From positions 124,001 to 188,000 of the forward strand of contig CAIQIR010000079.1 of NCBI GenBank assembly GCA_903871875.1: a DNA stretch of 64,000 nt, written 5' to 3'. A program made the translations under genes and the position numbers. The stretch's first letter is position 1. Each line of letters opens with the position of its first letter. The DNA comes from an uncultured Schlesneria sp. (GTDB taxonomy: Bacteria; Planctomycetota; Planctomycetia; Planctomycetales; Planctomycetaceae). This document shows, piece after piece, positions 44,449-54,119 of the stretch. Below the pieces are notes generated by a model that was given only the letters and a program-made list of their open reading frames with translations, was not told the origin of the DNA and made no database searches.

Positions 44449-45885
44449 ATGCAGACTCATCCGCAGATTGGCAATCGCAACGAACTCAGCCGCCGACGGT
44501 TCCTGGAATGCTCGGCCTGTGGGTTTGGTGCCGTCGCGTTGCGTGCAATGCTGGCGGATGTGGCGTCGGCCATGGAAAGCCCGCTGGCAATTCGGGCTCC
44601 GCATTTTCCCGCCCGTGCGAAACGCGTCATTTTCGTTTTTCTGTCGGGGGGGCCATCGCAACACGATCTGTTCGTTCCCAAGCCACGACTGGAACGCGAT
44701 CACGGCAAACGTGTCGGATTGAACAATCTTCCTCGCGGTATTCCTGTGGGGACCGAACGATTTCTCACGTTGGGGCCAGCGGCCAAATTCGCCCCGCGTG
44801 GCGAATCGGGCGCGATGATTTCGGATCTGCTGCCTCATCTCGCCGGAGTGGCTGATGACTTATGTTTTCTCCATGGCATGCAGGCTGACAATCCGGCGCA
44901 CGACCTGGCAACTCTGCAATTCAACATGGGCGTCATCAACGAAGTTCGTCCATCGATGGGCGCGTGGGTCAGTTACGGACTGGGTTCCGAAAATGCGAAT
45001 CTACCGAGTTACGTCAGTATCTTTGCCGGCAGTGATGTCCGAGCTCATGGTTCGGCATTTCTACCCGCCGCACATCAGGGCACGGTGATTGGAAATATTC
45101 CCAAGGATCCGAAGGAATCCGCGATCCGTTACTTAAATGACCCGCAGACCACTCCGACCGCGCAGCGTCGGCAGATTGATTTCGTTCAGTCGATGAATCG
45201 TCAATTGTTGAATCGCGTCGTCGAAGATCGAGTGATGGAAGGTGTGGTGGATTCATTTGAACTGGCATTTCGGATGCAGGCCGAAACGCCTCGACTGGTG
45301 GACCTTTCGGGTGAATCTGAAGACACCTTGAAGCGGTATGGCGTGGGCGAGAAAGTTACGGACAAGAACGGCCGCGCGTGTCTGCTCGCACGACGGCTGT
45401 GTGAGGCGGGAGTCCGGTTCGTGCAGGTCTCGATCGGCGGATGGGATCACCACGGTAATATTCGCGACGCCATTCCCAAGACCTGTGCCGAGTCGGATCA
45501 GCCGGTGGCCGCGCTGATCGCCGATCTCAAAACACGGGGTCTGCTCGATGAGACGCTTGTGGTTTGTTCCGGCGAGTTTGGTCGCACGCCGTGGAGTCAG
45601 GATCTTTCAGGCACCGCTCCGATTGAGACTCATGGCCGCGATCATCAGCCGGAGAGCTTTACCGCGTTTCTTGCAGGAGGTGGGATCCGGGCGGGATTCA
45701 GTCATGGCGAGACGGATGACTTTGGTTATCAGGTTGTCAAAGGACGAGTCCACATCCACGATCTGCACGCGACCATTCTGCATCAACTTGGCCTCGATCA
45801 TGAACGGCTGACGTATCGTCACGCTGGCCGTGACTACCGGCTGACCGATGTCTATGGCGAAGTGGTCCGCGAAATCCTGGCGTGA
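44449..45885 (+). CDS. DUF1501 family protein with Tat leader, paired with the cytochrome-like gene
   Basis: 478 residues, ATG with GAAGG seven bases upstream. Tat-type leader LSRRRFLECSACGFGAVALR. Motifs shared with the copy at 4845: FLSGGPSQHDLFVPKP, a Tat-leader-plus-sulfatase layout, CSGEFGRTPW and GRDHQPE. Here the first block is FVFLSGGPSQHDL in place of WGGPAHQDTW, so the two DUF1501 proteins are different subgroups. HGMQADNPAHD supplies further His. It is exported in folded form if Tat is right. With the DUF1549/1553 gene upstream it forms a bicistronic unit; the substrate is unknown. Confidence 0.92.
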   Translation: MQTHPQIGNRNELSRRRFLECSACGFGAVALRAMLADVASAMESPLAIRAPHFPARAKRVIFVFLSGGPSQHDLFVPKPRLERDHGKRVGLNNLPRGIPVGTERFLTLGPAAKFAPRGESGAMISDLLPHLAGVADDLCFLHGMQADNPAHDLATLQFNMGVINEVRPSMGAWVSYGLGSENANLPSYVSIFAGSDVRAHGSAFLPAAHQGTVIGNIPKDPKESAIRYLNDPQTTPTAQRRQIDFVQSMNRQLLNRVVEDRVMEGVVDSFELAFRMQAETPRLVDLSGESEDTLKRYGVGEKVTDKNGRACLLARRLCEAGVRFVQVSIGGWDHHGNIRDAIPKTCAESDQPVAALIADLKTRGLLDETLVVCSGEFGRTPWSQDLSGTAPIETHGRDHQPESFTAFLAGGGIRAGFSHGETDDFGYQVVKGRVHIHDLHATILHQLGLDHERLTYRHAGRDYRLTDVYGEVVREILA

Positions 45886-46173
45886 ATAAACTCGCGAGTT
45901 GTGCTGGTGTTCCGCTTTGTTCAGCCATGCGGAAACTCTGTCTCGATCGTTTCGGGAATTACCGCCGAGTGGCTTAGACGCATTCCATTTGCGAGACGAA
46001 GTGCGGGCTGCGGATGGTCTCCAACGGAACTTGGGGAACCATTCTGAGGCTGCGAAATCGCCTGGTCGGCTAAGATTTCGTGTGGCTTGACGATTGGCCC
46101 AAATGCACAAGACAATTCCGTCAAATCTTGAATGCGATTGCCGATCGAACGATCACTCCTCCGGAGACGCAAC

Positions 46174-49100
46174 GTGAATGATGCTGTCAGGGATGATTTC
46201 TCGCTGGGAGTTACGGGATTTACCTTCGCCGATCTGTATGAGCCGCGGCGATTACACGCGCTGCACGACGCGTTTTGGAAATTTGCCTCCGAAATCAATT
46301 CCGAGATCGCGGCACAATTCGCGGCCTTGGATGAACCGTCGATCACGAATCCGCAGAAGTCGGAAGTGCTGATCGAAGTGGCCAGCCTGCTCGGCGAATT
46401 CCTGGGCCAGTTGTTTCACATTCGACCCGAAGTCGATCGCCTGTCGGACGAGACCTTGAATTTGGAGAAGATTTTTTTATTCAAGCAAAACTTCTTGCGA
46501 ACGCGGGTTTTTAAGCATTTCGGCAAACCTCCTGTGGCTGACGCGGAATTTCGGGTACTCGATGAAGAAGTGCAGCGGCTGGTGCAAGGTGTGCCCCCGC
46601 AAGTCGATCCCGAAATTCGCCTGGCCGACACCGTACTGAAGCTGATGCTTTGTCAGCAATCACTCGCGGCGGATGGTGATGGTTCGCAAACGGCCCTGGC
46701 AGAGCTGATCAGCGGACATCGGAACGAAGTCACGTTACTGGAGAAAGTTCAGCAGTCTCTGGTTGTGATCGGAGACTGGTGTGTGCAGGTGAATGCCACG
46801 TCCGATCGCGGTCATCACGTGGAGGGCTGGGTCTCGTTCCTGCGTCCGGAAACTCTAGATTATGAACATCTGGTGCAGATCGAGCGTCCGAGACCGGATC
46901 TGCCCGAATCGATCGTGGGTCCATCAGAGCATCGCCGGCTGCGGGACGGTTTCAAATTGACCGATCTACGAATGAGTCGCAAGGAGTATCTGCGCGAGAT
47001 CGATTATTGCATCATTTGCCATCCTCGCGAAAAGGATTCCTGTTCGCATGGATTCCGAGACAAGACGGGAGGCTGGCAACGTAATCCGCTGGGAATTGCC
47101 TTGGCCGGCTGTCCGCTGGAAGAACGTATTTCAGAAATGCATGCTTTGCGAAAACGTGGTGCGGCCATCGGCGCCCTGGCGATGATCATGCTCGACAATC
47201 CGATGTGTCCAGGCACGGGACATCGGATCTGCAACGACTGCATGAAAGGGTGTATCTTTCAGAAGCAAGATCCCGTCAACATTCCGCAGGCGGAAACGGG
47301 GGTAGTCAGCGACGTGCTGAACCTGCCTATGGGTTTCGAAGTTTACAGTCTGCTAACACGGTTCAATCCACTGAACCGCCTGCGTCCTTTCGCACTGCCG
47401 TATAACGGCGTCGATATTCTGGTCGTGGGATTGGGCCCCGCCGGTTACACGCTGGCTCACTTTCTGGCCAACGAGGGATTCGGTGTGGTCGGCATCGACG
47501 GTTTGAAGTTGGAACCGATTCCCGATTCACTGACGGGTCGCGGCCGGCCCGTGGCCACGCCGATCAAGGATTTCTCGATTCTCAAGCAGGAACTGGATGA
47601 ACGGATCCTGGCCGGATTTGGTGGCGTGTCGGAATATGGAATTACCGTACGCTGGGACAAGACGTTCCTGGCCGTGATGTACCTGACGCTGCTGCGGCGG
47701 CGAAACGTCCGATTCTTCGGTGGTGTGCGGTTTGGTGGAACGCTGACAATTGACGACGCCTGGGAATTGGGATTCCGTCACGTTGCGTTAGCGACGGGTG
47801 CGGGTAAGCCGACCGTTGTTCCAATGAAAAATCATCTCCTGCGCGGGATCCGTACGGCCAGTGATTTTTTGATGGCGCTGCAACTGACGGGGGCGTTCAA
47901 GAAATCGACCCTGGCTAATTTGCAGGTCAGGTTGCCGGGCATCGTGATCGGCGGAGGTCTGACCGCGATCGACACGGCAACCGAAATGCTGGCCTACTAC
48001 CCGGTCCAAGTCGAAAAGTCGCTGGACCAGTTCGAGCGATTGACGGCCGAATTCGGTGAAGAGAGCGTCTGGGGCATGTGCGATCCCGAAGAACAGGAAA
48101 TCTTGCGAACCTTTCTGGAACATGGTCGCGCTGTGCGTCACGAACGACAGTCGGCCCAGCGTGAAAATCGACTGCCGGATTTCGCCGCATTGTGCGACGG
48201 GTGGGGCGGTGTCTCGCTTGCTTATCGCAAGCGAATGGTGGATTCGCCCGCTTATCGGTTGAATCATGAAGAGGTTGCCAAGGCGCTCGAAGAGGGGATT
48301 CGTTTTGTTGAAAATGTGGTGCCGACCGAAGCGGTCGCTGACAGCTTTGGTGCGGTCACGGCACTCAAGTTCAAGCGAGCGGATGGTCGAGAGGTCACGC
48401 TTCCGGCTCGTTCGGTCTGTTATGCCGCGGGAACCACTCCTAACACGGTCTGCGAACGTGAGTCTCCCGGGACTTTTCAGCTCGATGCCGACGGCCGGTT
48501 TTTTCAAAAACACAAATTGGTCGCAGCCGCAGGCGGTTGGAACCTGGAACCTGTCGAGCAGTCTTCTCGGGAAGCCTTTTTCCTGTCGTACGAACGAGAC
48601 GGACGATTCGTTTCGTTTTACGGCGACAACCATCCCGACTTTGCCGGCAATGTCGTTAAGGCGATGGCCTCGGCCAAACACGGCGTGCGTCAAGTTGCTC
48701 GTCTGTTTGCCGAAGAGATCATCCAGGCGGAGACGGATGCGACGCCGCTGGAAAAGTTTGATCAACTGACGCAGCAACTGGATGAGGCATTGATTCCGCG
48801 CGTGGTCGAAGTCAAACGGCTGAATGCCAAGATTGTCGAAGTCATCGTCAAAGCGCCTTACGCCGCTCGACGATTTCAACCTGGCCAGTTCTACCGCCTT
48901 CAGAATTACGAATCACGAGCACCTCTGGTCGATGGCGTACGGCTGACCCTGGAAGGTATTGCCCTGACGGGCGCCTGGGTCGACGTGAAACGCCATCTGC
49001 TGAGTATGGTTGTCTTGGAAATGGGCGTCAGTTCGCGGCTTTGTACCGTCTTGCAGCCGGGCGAACCGGTCGTCGTGATGGGACCCACGGGGACACCCAG

Positions 49101-49755
49101 TGAAACGCCGGCGGGAGAAACAGTGCTGTTGGCGGGCGGAGGGCTGGGCAATGCCGTGCTATTTTCGATCGGCAAGGCGCTCCGCGAGCGTGGTTCGCGG
49201 GTCATCTATTTCGCCGGTTATCGTGATCACGAGCATCTGTTCTTCCAAGAAGCTCTCGAAGAAGCCACGGATCAAGTGGTCTGGTCGGTCGACAAGGGCG
49301 AACCGATTGTCCCGCGTCGTTCCCACGATTTAACATTTGTGGGGAACATCGTTCAGTCGATGCTGGCCTATGCCAAGGGTGAATTTGCCGGTCCCGCATT
49401 GATCTCATTGACGGAAGTCGATCGCGTCATCGCGATTGGGTCTGATCGTATGATGTCTGCCGTCGCTGAAGCCCGTCACACAGTGCTCAAACCTTACCTG
49501 AAGGCAGATCATGTGGGCATCGCTTCGATCAACTCGATGATGCAATGCATGATGAAAGAGGTTTGTGGTCAATGTATTCAGCAGCACGTCGATCCGGTGA
49601 CCAAGACACCGACGGAAGTGGTCTTTTCCTGTTTCAATCAGGACCAGGAGATGGACTGTGTCGATTTCGCCAATCTGCGTCAGCGACTGAAAACGAACAG
49701 CCTCGCCGAGAAGTTGACGAATCGCTATCTCGATTTGCTGATCGCGAAGAAATGA
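46174..49755 (+). CDS. Fused iron-sulfur flavoprotein: GltD/NfnB-like plus PyrK/NfnA-like
   Basis: 1193 residues from GTG 46174 (GGAG eight bases upstream); ATG 46132 is the alternative. Residues 1-270 are a helical region I do not recognise. Next is a GltD-type cluster domain: Cys279, 282, 290 and 313, then CPGTGHRICNDCMKGC (345-360). FAD site VVGLGPAGYTLAHFLANEG follows (about 415), with the second Rossmann loop IGGGLTAIDTATEM (about 590). From about 880 a ferredoxin-reductase-like domain begins: FQPGQFYRLQ, VVMGPTGTP, LLAGGGLGNAVLFS, IGSDRMM. It ends in a PyrK-like [2Fe-2S] motif, MQCMMKEVCGQC with two more Cys. NfnB and NfnA have these same two architectures as separate subunits; the fusion could pass electrons between NAD(P)H and ferredoxin. 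That role is inferred. Confidence 0.8.
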   Translation: MNDAVRDDFSLGVTGFTFADLYEPRRLHALHDAFWKFASEINSEIAAQFAALDEPSITNPQKSEVLIEVASLLGEFLGQLFHIRPEVDRLSDETLNLEKIFLFKQNFLRTRVFKHFGKPPVADAEFRVLDEEVQRLVQGVPPQVDPEIRLADTVLKLMLCQQSLAADGDGSQTALAELISGHRNEVTLLEKVQQSLVVIGDWCVQVNATSDRGHHVEGWVSFLRPETLDYEHLVQIERPRPDLPESIVGPSEHRRLRDGFKLTDLRMSRKEYLREIDYCIICHPREKDSCSHGFRDKTGGWQRNPLGIALAGCPLEERISEMHALRKRGAAIGALAMIMLDNPMCPGTGHRICNDCMKGCIFQKQDPVNIPQAETGVVSDVLNLPMGFEVYSLLTRFNPLNRLRPFALPYNGVDILVVGLGPAGYTLAHFLANEGFGVVGIDGLKLEPIPDSLTGRGRPVATPIKDFSILKQELDERILAGFGGVSEYGITVRWDKTFLAVMYLTLLRRRNVRFFGGVRFGGTLTIDDAWELGFRHVALATGAGKPTVVPMKNHLLRGIRTASDFLMALQLTGAFKKSTLANLQVRLPGIVIGGGLTAIDTATEMLAYYPVQVEKSLDQFERLTAEFGEESVWGMCDPEEQEILRTFLEHGRAVRHERQSAQRENRLPDFAALCDGWGGVSLAYRKRMVDSPAYRLNHEEVAKALEEGIRFVENVVPTEAVADSFGAVTALKFKRADGREVTLPARSVCYAAGTTPNTVCERESPGTFQLDADGRFFQKHKLVAAAGGWNLEPVEQSSREAFFLSYERDGRFVSFYGDNHPDFAGNVVKAMASAKHGVRQVARLFAEEIIQAETDATPLEKFDQLTQQLDEALIPRVVEVKRLNAKIVEVIVKAPYAARRFQPGQFYRLQNYESRAPLVDGVRLTLEGIALTGAWVDVKRHLLSMVVLEMGVSSRLCTVLQPGEPVVVMGPTGTPSETPAGETVLLAGGGLGNAVLFSIGKALRERGSRVIYFAGYRDHEHLFFQEALEEATDQVVWSVDKGEPIVPRRSHDLTFVGNIVQSMLAYAKGEFAGPALISLTEVDRVIAIGSDRMMSAVAEARHTVLKPYLKADHVGIASINSMMQCMMKEVCGQCIQQHVDPVTKTPTEVVFSCFNQDQEMDCVDFANLRQRLKTNSLAEKLTNRYLDLLIAKK

Positions 49756-50022
49756 GTCGGTCCGCCGTGCGCGAGGGCCTCGATTGAGCGATGTTCCTTG
49801 ATTCGTACGGTCGATTTGGTATCGATGTCGACCGGGGTGTTGCTTTCGCAGAGAAAATGCCCGGTCGGGTTGCCGACGACATTGCCCGAGTGATCTGATT
49901 GTTTCCTCGATTGGCAACTCGCTGTCCGCTCTTCGGACGTGATTCCCTGGGCCAACGAATTTCGCTCACAAATTCGGTAAGCTCAACCGTCTCACCCTGT
50001 CGAAACACCAAGGATGTTCTTC

Positions 50023-51711
50023 ATGATGGAATGGGTTCAGGTTTACGATCCGCTCGGTTCGCCGTTCTGGTCGACGCTGTTGGCGACGTTGCCGATCGTG
50101 GTCTTGTTAGGGCTGCTCGCGGCGGGACTGGACGCGGCGAAATCGGCTTTAGCGGGTTTGTTGACCGCTTTGGCCACAGCCATTCTTGGCTTCGGCATGC
50201 CCACCAGCGCCGCGCTGGCTTCGGCCGGATACGGGGCTTGCTTTGGCTTGTTGCCAATCGGCTGGATCGTGGTGGCTGCGGTCTTCTTGTTTCATCTGAC
50301 GGTCAAAAGCGGCCAGTTCGAAGTCGTCAAACGCTCGGTCGCCGCCCTTTCGCCCGACCGGCGGGTGCAGGCGTTGTTGATCGCCTTTTGTTTTGGAACT
50401 TTCATTGAAGGGGCGGCCGGATTTGGGACGCCGGTGGCCATCTGTGCGGCTTTGATGATCGGATTGGGTTTTTCGCCGCTGTATGCTGCCGGGCTGTCAC
50501 TGATTGCCAACACGTCGCCCGTTGCATTTGGCGCGTTGGGGACGCCGATTATCACTTTGGCAAAGGTGTCGGGGTTGGATGAGATGGCCCTGTGTCAGAT
50601 GGCCGGACGGCAGTTGCCCTTCTTTTCGCTGATCGTACCCGCCTGGCTTGTCGCGGTGATGTCGGGTTGGCGGGGAGTCGTCGGGTGCTGGCCAGCGATT
50701 CTGGTCTGTGGTGGAACATTTGCCCTGCTTCAGTTCCTGACCGCCAACTATCATGGTCCGGCGCTGGTCGACGTCGTTGGAGGACTGGGTTCGTTGATCG
50801 TCCTGGCGACGATGTTGCGGTTCTGGCAACCGAAAGAGATCTGGCGATTTCCCGACGAACCGCCCGCGGCCGAGATGCCGACCGAGACGGCCTTGCCAAC
50901 ACGGCGGGTGGTCTACGCCTGGATGCCGTGGGTGTTTTTGTCGGTGCTGGTATTTGTGTGGGGCCAGCCTTCGGTCAAACTGATGTTGAACGGAGGTCCG
51001 GCCGATCACCCGAACGTCTTGGCGGGATCGACAAAATTTGCCTACCCGGTACCGGGACTGCACAACCGTGTTTATCGCACGGCGCCCGTTGCGCCGTTGG
51101 CGGAGGGTAGCGACCGGGCGGCCGAACCGGAAAAGGCTGTGCTTGAGATCCCCTGGCTCTCGACAACCGGTACCGGGATTTTCCTGGCAGCGATGATGAC
51201 CGCCTGCTGGTTACGGATTCCTGTGCGGGAGTTTGTCGCTCAGTTTGGCCAAACGGTTTGGGAAATGCGCTGGGCGTTGTTTACGATTGCCTGCATGCTG
51301 GCATTGGCATTTACGACAAAATACGGCGGCAGCGACGCGACGATGGGGCTGGCCTTTACTCATACAGGGGCGCTGTATCCGTTTTTCGCGCCGCTTTTGG
51401 GTTGGCTGGGCGTCGCACTGACGGGCAGCGACACTTCGTCCAACGCCCTGTTCGGCAGCCTGCAACGAATTACGGCCGAGCAGTTGGGGCTGAATCCCAT
51501 TCTGATTGTCGCGTCTAATAGTACGGGCGGCGTGATGGGCAAGATGATCGATGCTCAAAGCATCGTCGTCGCGGCGGTCGCCACAGGGCAAAAAGGAGGC
51601 GAAGGCCGGATTCTGAGATTTGTCTTTCTGCACAGTGTGGTGCTGGCGGCACTGGTCGGCGTTTTGACGATGATGCAGGCTTACGTCCTGACGTGGATGA
51701 TTCCGAACTAA
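50023..51711 (+). CDS. lctP: L-lactate permease family transporter
   Basis: About 562 residues; ATGs at 50014, 50023 and 50026 are all possible, and 50023 has AAGG nine bases upstream. LctP family: about 13 membrane helices, PLGSPFWSTLLATLPIVVLL opening, FGTFIEGAAGFGTPVAICAALM, NTSPVAFGALGTPI (the hallmark loops), and GSDTSSNALFGSLQ with ASNSTGGVMGKMIDAQSI near the C-terminus. An inserted hydrophilic loop of about 60 residues near 325-385 (GPADHPNVLAG, EGSDRAAEPEKA) is longer than in E. coli LldP. It imports lactate or glycolate-type hydroxy acids with protons. It starts the presumed hydroxy-acid cluster. Confidence 0.92.
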   Translation: MMEWVQVYDPLGSPFWSTLLATLPIVVLLGLLAAGLDAAKSALAGLLTALATAILGFGMPTSAALASAGYGACFGLLPIGWIVVAAVFLFHLTVKSGQFEVVKRSVAALSPDRRVQALLIAFCFGTFIEGAAGFGTPVAICAALMIGLGFSPLYAAGLSLIANTSPVAFGALGTPIITLAKVSGLDEMALCQMAGRQLPFFSLIVPAWLVAVMSGWRGVVGCWPAILVCGGTFALLQFLTANYHGPALVDVVGGLGSLIVLATMLRFWQPKEIWRFPDEPPAAEMPTETALPTRRVVYAWMPWVFLSVLVFVWGQPSVKLMLNGGPADHPNVLAGSTKFAYPVPGLHNRVYRTAPVAPLAEGSDRAAEPEKAVLEIPWLSTTGTGIFLAAMMTACWLRIPVREFVAQFGQTVWEMRWALFTIACMLALAFTTKYGGSDATMGLAFTHTGALYPFFAPLLGWLGVALTGSDTSSNALFGSLQRITAEQLGLNPILIVASNSTGGVMGKMIDAQSIVVAAVATGQKGGEGRILRFVFLHSVVLAALVGVLTMMQAYVLTWMIPN

Positions 51712-51821
51712 TTCGGCAGTCAAATCAGCCGCGGTGAGTTTGATTCCATCGCGTGACTGGGCTACCGTGTCGGCACGATTTCTTTCGTTTCGCATCTCAT
51801 TTCCGCGATCAAGGCGTTGCC

Positions 51822-52784
51822 ATGCAAGTTGCCGTCACTGATTTTTCGTTTCCGTCGCTCGATATCGAAGAGTCATTGTTGAAACCACTTGGGTATCAAG
51901 TTCTGAGTGGCCAGTGCAAGACCTCAGAAACATTGATCCCGCTGGTGCAAGACGCCGACGCGATCATCACACAGTTTGCTCCGATCAAAGCGGACGTGAT
52001 TGCCGCCATGAAGAAGGCACGAGTCATCGTCCGCTATGGAATTGGCGTGGATAATGTCGATCTGGCGGCTGCCCGCGAGCGCGGAATTCCTGTTTGTAAC
52101 GTGCCTGACTATTGCATTGACGAAGTCGCCGATCACACGCTGGCCTTCATTCTTGGGGCGACGCGGCAAGTTGTCGCAAATACCGTGTACGTTCGTGGCG
52201 GTAAGTGGGGATTGCCGACACCACTGGAAGGGATGCGAACGCTGCGAGATTTGACCGTCGGGATCGTCGGATTTGGACGAATTGGTCGCGAAGTGGTCCA
52301 ACGTCTGGCTCCATTCAAATGCCGTCGGCTGGTTCATGACCCTGTCGCAACTGCCGACGCCATTCGCGCGGCCGGTTGTGAACCGGTTGAGTTGAATGCA
52401 TTGATCGAGCAAGCGGATATCCTGACACTGCATTGCCCGTCGACGGCGCAAACGCGGCGGATGCTGAATGCGACTTCGATTGCCCGTATGAAACCCGGTT
52501 CCATTTTGATTAACCTGGCTCGGGGCGATTTGATCGAAACATCGGCCCTGATCGACGCCTTGCAATCGGGGCACATTTCGACTGCCGCCATTGATGTTTG
52601 CGATCCCGAACCGATCCCGCTCGACAGCCCCTTGCGCCGCATGGAAAACGTCATCGTGGCCTCGCACGTGGCGTCCGCCAGCGTCAAAGCCGTGCGAACC
52701 TTGCGCGAAACCGCCGCAAGCATCGCGGCGACCGCGCTACGAGGTGACAAGCTGCCGAACATCGTCAATGGTGTCACGCAGTAG
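51822..52784 (+). CDS. D-2-hydroxyacid dehydrogenase (CtBP-like, third copy)
   Basis: 320 residues from ATG 51822 with AAGG eight bases upstream; the frame opens at GTG 51753. Catalytic Arg (NLARGDLIE), Glu (DVCDPEPIP) and His (VASHVASASV) are present. The cofactor loop GIVGFGRIGREVVQRL and RLVHDPVA with Asp after strand 2 indicate NAD use, unlike the other two copies. Substrate domain: YGIGVDNVDLAAARERG, NVPDYCIDEVADHTL. It lies 110 bases after the permease and 230 before the Ldh-type gene, so it probably oxidises the D-isomer of the imported hydroxy acid. Confidence 0.88.
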   Translation: MQVAVTDFSFPSLDIEESLLKPLGYQVLSGQCKTSETLIPLVQDADAIITQFAPIKADVIAAMKKARVIVRYGIGVDNVDLAAARERGIPVCNVPDYCIDEVADHTLAFILGATRQVVANTVYVRGGKWGLPTPLEGMRTLRDLTVGIVGFGRIGREVVQRLAPFKCRRLVHDPVATADAIRAAGCEPVELNALIEQADILTLHCPSTAQTRRMLNATSIARMKPGSILINLARGDLIETSALIDALQSGHISTAAIDVCDPEPIPLDSPLRRMENVIVASHVASASVKAVRTLRETAASIAATALRGDKLPNIVNGVTQ

Positions 52785-53014
52785 GTTCTTACACAGGCAA
52801 TTAAACTGATTTCTGGACATGATCATTGCTGTAATCAAGAAGAAACTGGATTCCCATACCCGATCCTTCCCCACATATTCGCAGCGAGGGAATCCGACCA
52901 AAACCGACTGAATTTGAATTGGCCGTCGGTCAACCATCGTGCGACAAGTCGCGATGATTGTCCGTCTTCGCGATCCCTTTTGTTATCTTAACTGTTTCGC
53001 ACGGAGTTCTTGCC

Positions 53015-54076
53015 TTGTCGACTCGAGTTTCTGCCAACGAATTGCACGCGTTTTGTATGACGGCGTTAAGAACCGCCGGAGTGAGCGAGGCGCACTCGCA
53101 AATTACTGCGGATGTCCTGGTGATGACAGACACCTGGGGCGTGTTTACTCATGGAACGAAGTTGCTGCGCGACTATGTTAAGCGAGTCAGAGGCGGCGGT
53201 CTGCGGACCGATGTCGAACCGCAGGTCGTGGCGAGCGGCCCGGCGTGGTCTCTGGTCGATGGAGGTTCATGCCTGGGGCATGTGACGTCGGTCTTCGCGA
53301 TGCAGGACGCCATCGAACGAGCCAAGAAATCGGGAATCGCTTACGTCGGTGTGAAGAATTCGTGCCACTTTGGAGCGGCGGGCTACTATGCCTGGTTGGC
53401 TGCCAAGGCAGGGTTGATCGGGATCGCGATGGCGAACGACATCCCCAGTGTGGCCGCGGCAGGGTCTCGAAGGAGCGTCACCGGCAGTAACCCGATCGCT
53501 TATGCCGTGCCGAATGGAAATGGTGATCCCATCCTGCTCGATATGGCAATCAGCACGGTGGCTGGCGGGAAGGTGTACGCTGCTTATCAGCGTGGCGAAC
53601 CAATTCCGGATCACTGGTTGCTCGATTCGGAAGGGCGCCCCACGACCGACAGCAGTCTGTACCCCGCCAACGGGGCATTGACTCCGATGGGGGATTACAA
53701 AGGGTATGGAATCGCGCTGTTAATAGAGTCTCTCAGCGGTCTGCTGACAGGGGCCTCGATCACATGGCAAGTCGGCAGCTGGATTGGCAGTGATCCGGCG
53801 AAGCCCACCGATCATGGGGCGGCTTTTTTGGCAATCGACGTCAACACGATCATGCCCAGTGATCAGTTCGCCCGCCGCGTGAATCATCTTGTCGACGAGA
53901 TTCACCAGGCACCGACGGCCGACGGAGTCGAACGATTGCTGCTGCCCGGTGAACGCGAATGGAATCATCGGCGCAAAGCAATGGCCGGAGGAATTGATCT
54001 TCCTTCGGACGTGGTGGCCAAGCTGGTCGGGCTGGCGGACGATTTGAAATTGAAGGCGAAGTGGCTGGGCGTGTGA
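53015..54076 (+). CDS. Ldh2/malate dehydrogenase-family NAD(P)-dependent oxidoreductase
   Basis: 353 residues from TTG 53015 (GGAG nine bases upstream); the ATG at 52958 would add a non-homologous hydrophobic leader. Members include ureidoglycolate, malate, sulfolactate and 2,3-diketogulonate dehydrogenases. Motifs: TDTWGVFTHGTKLLRDYV with the catalytic His, LVDGGSCLGHVTS, VKNSCHFGAAGYYA, ILLDMAISTVAGGKV with the conserved Lys, and GDYKGYGIALLIESLSGLLTGA. Length is standard. Placed between a D-2-hydroxyacid dehydrogenase and a transporter, it could handle the opposite stereoisomer, a pairing known from sulfolactate metabolism (ComC with SlcC). Substrate inferred only. Confidence 0.88.
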   Translation: MSTRVSANELHAFCMTALRTAGVSEAHSQITADVLVMTDTWGVFTHGTKLLRDYVKRVRGGGLRTDVEPQVVASGPAWSLVDGGSCLGHVTSVFAMQDAIERAKKSGIAYVGVKNSCHFGAAGYYAWLAAKAGLIGIAMANDIPSVAAAGSRRSVTGSNPIAYAVPNGNGDPILLDMAISTVAGGKVYAAYQRGEPIPDHWLLDSEGRPTTDSSLYPANGALTPMGDYKGYGIALLIESLSGLLTGASITWQVGSWIGSDPAKPTDHGAAFLAIDVNTIMPSDQFARRVNHLVDEIHQAPTADGVERLLLPGEREWNHRRKAMAGGIDLPSDVVAKLVGLADDLKLKAKWLGV

Positions 54077-54119
54077 GTGCCGTTTGAAACCTGAACGATG
54101 AAGAGCCGGTAAAGCGCAA

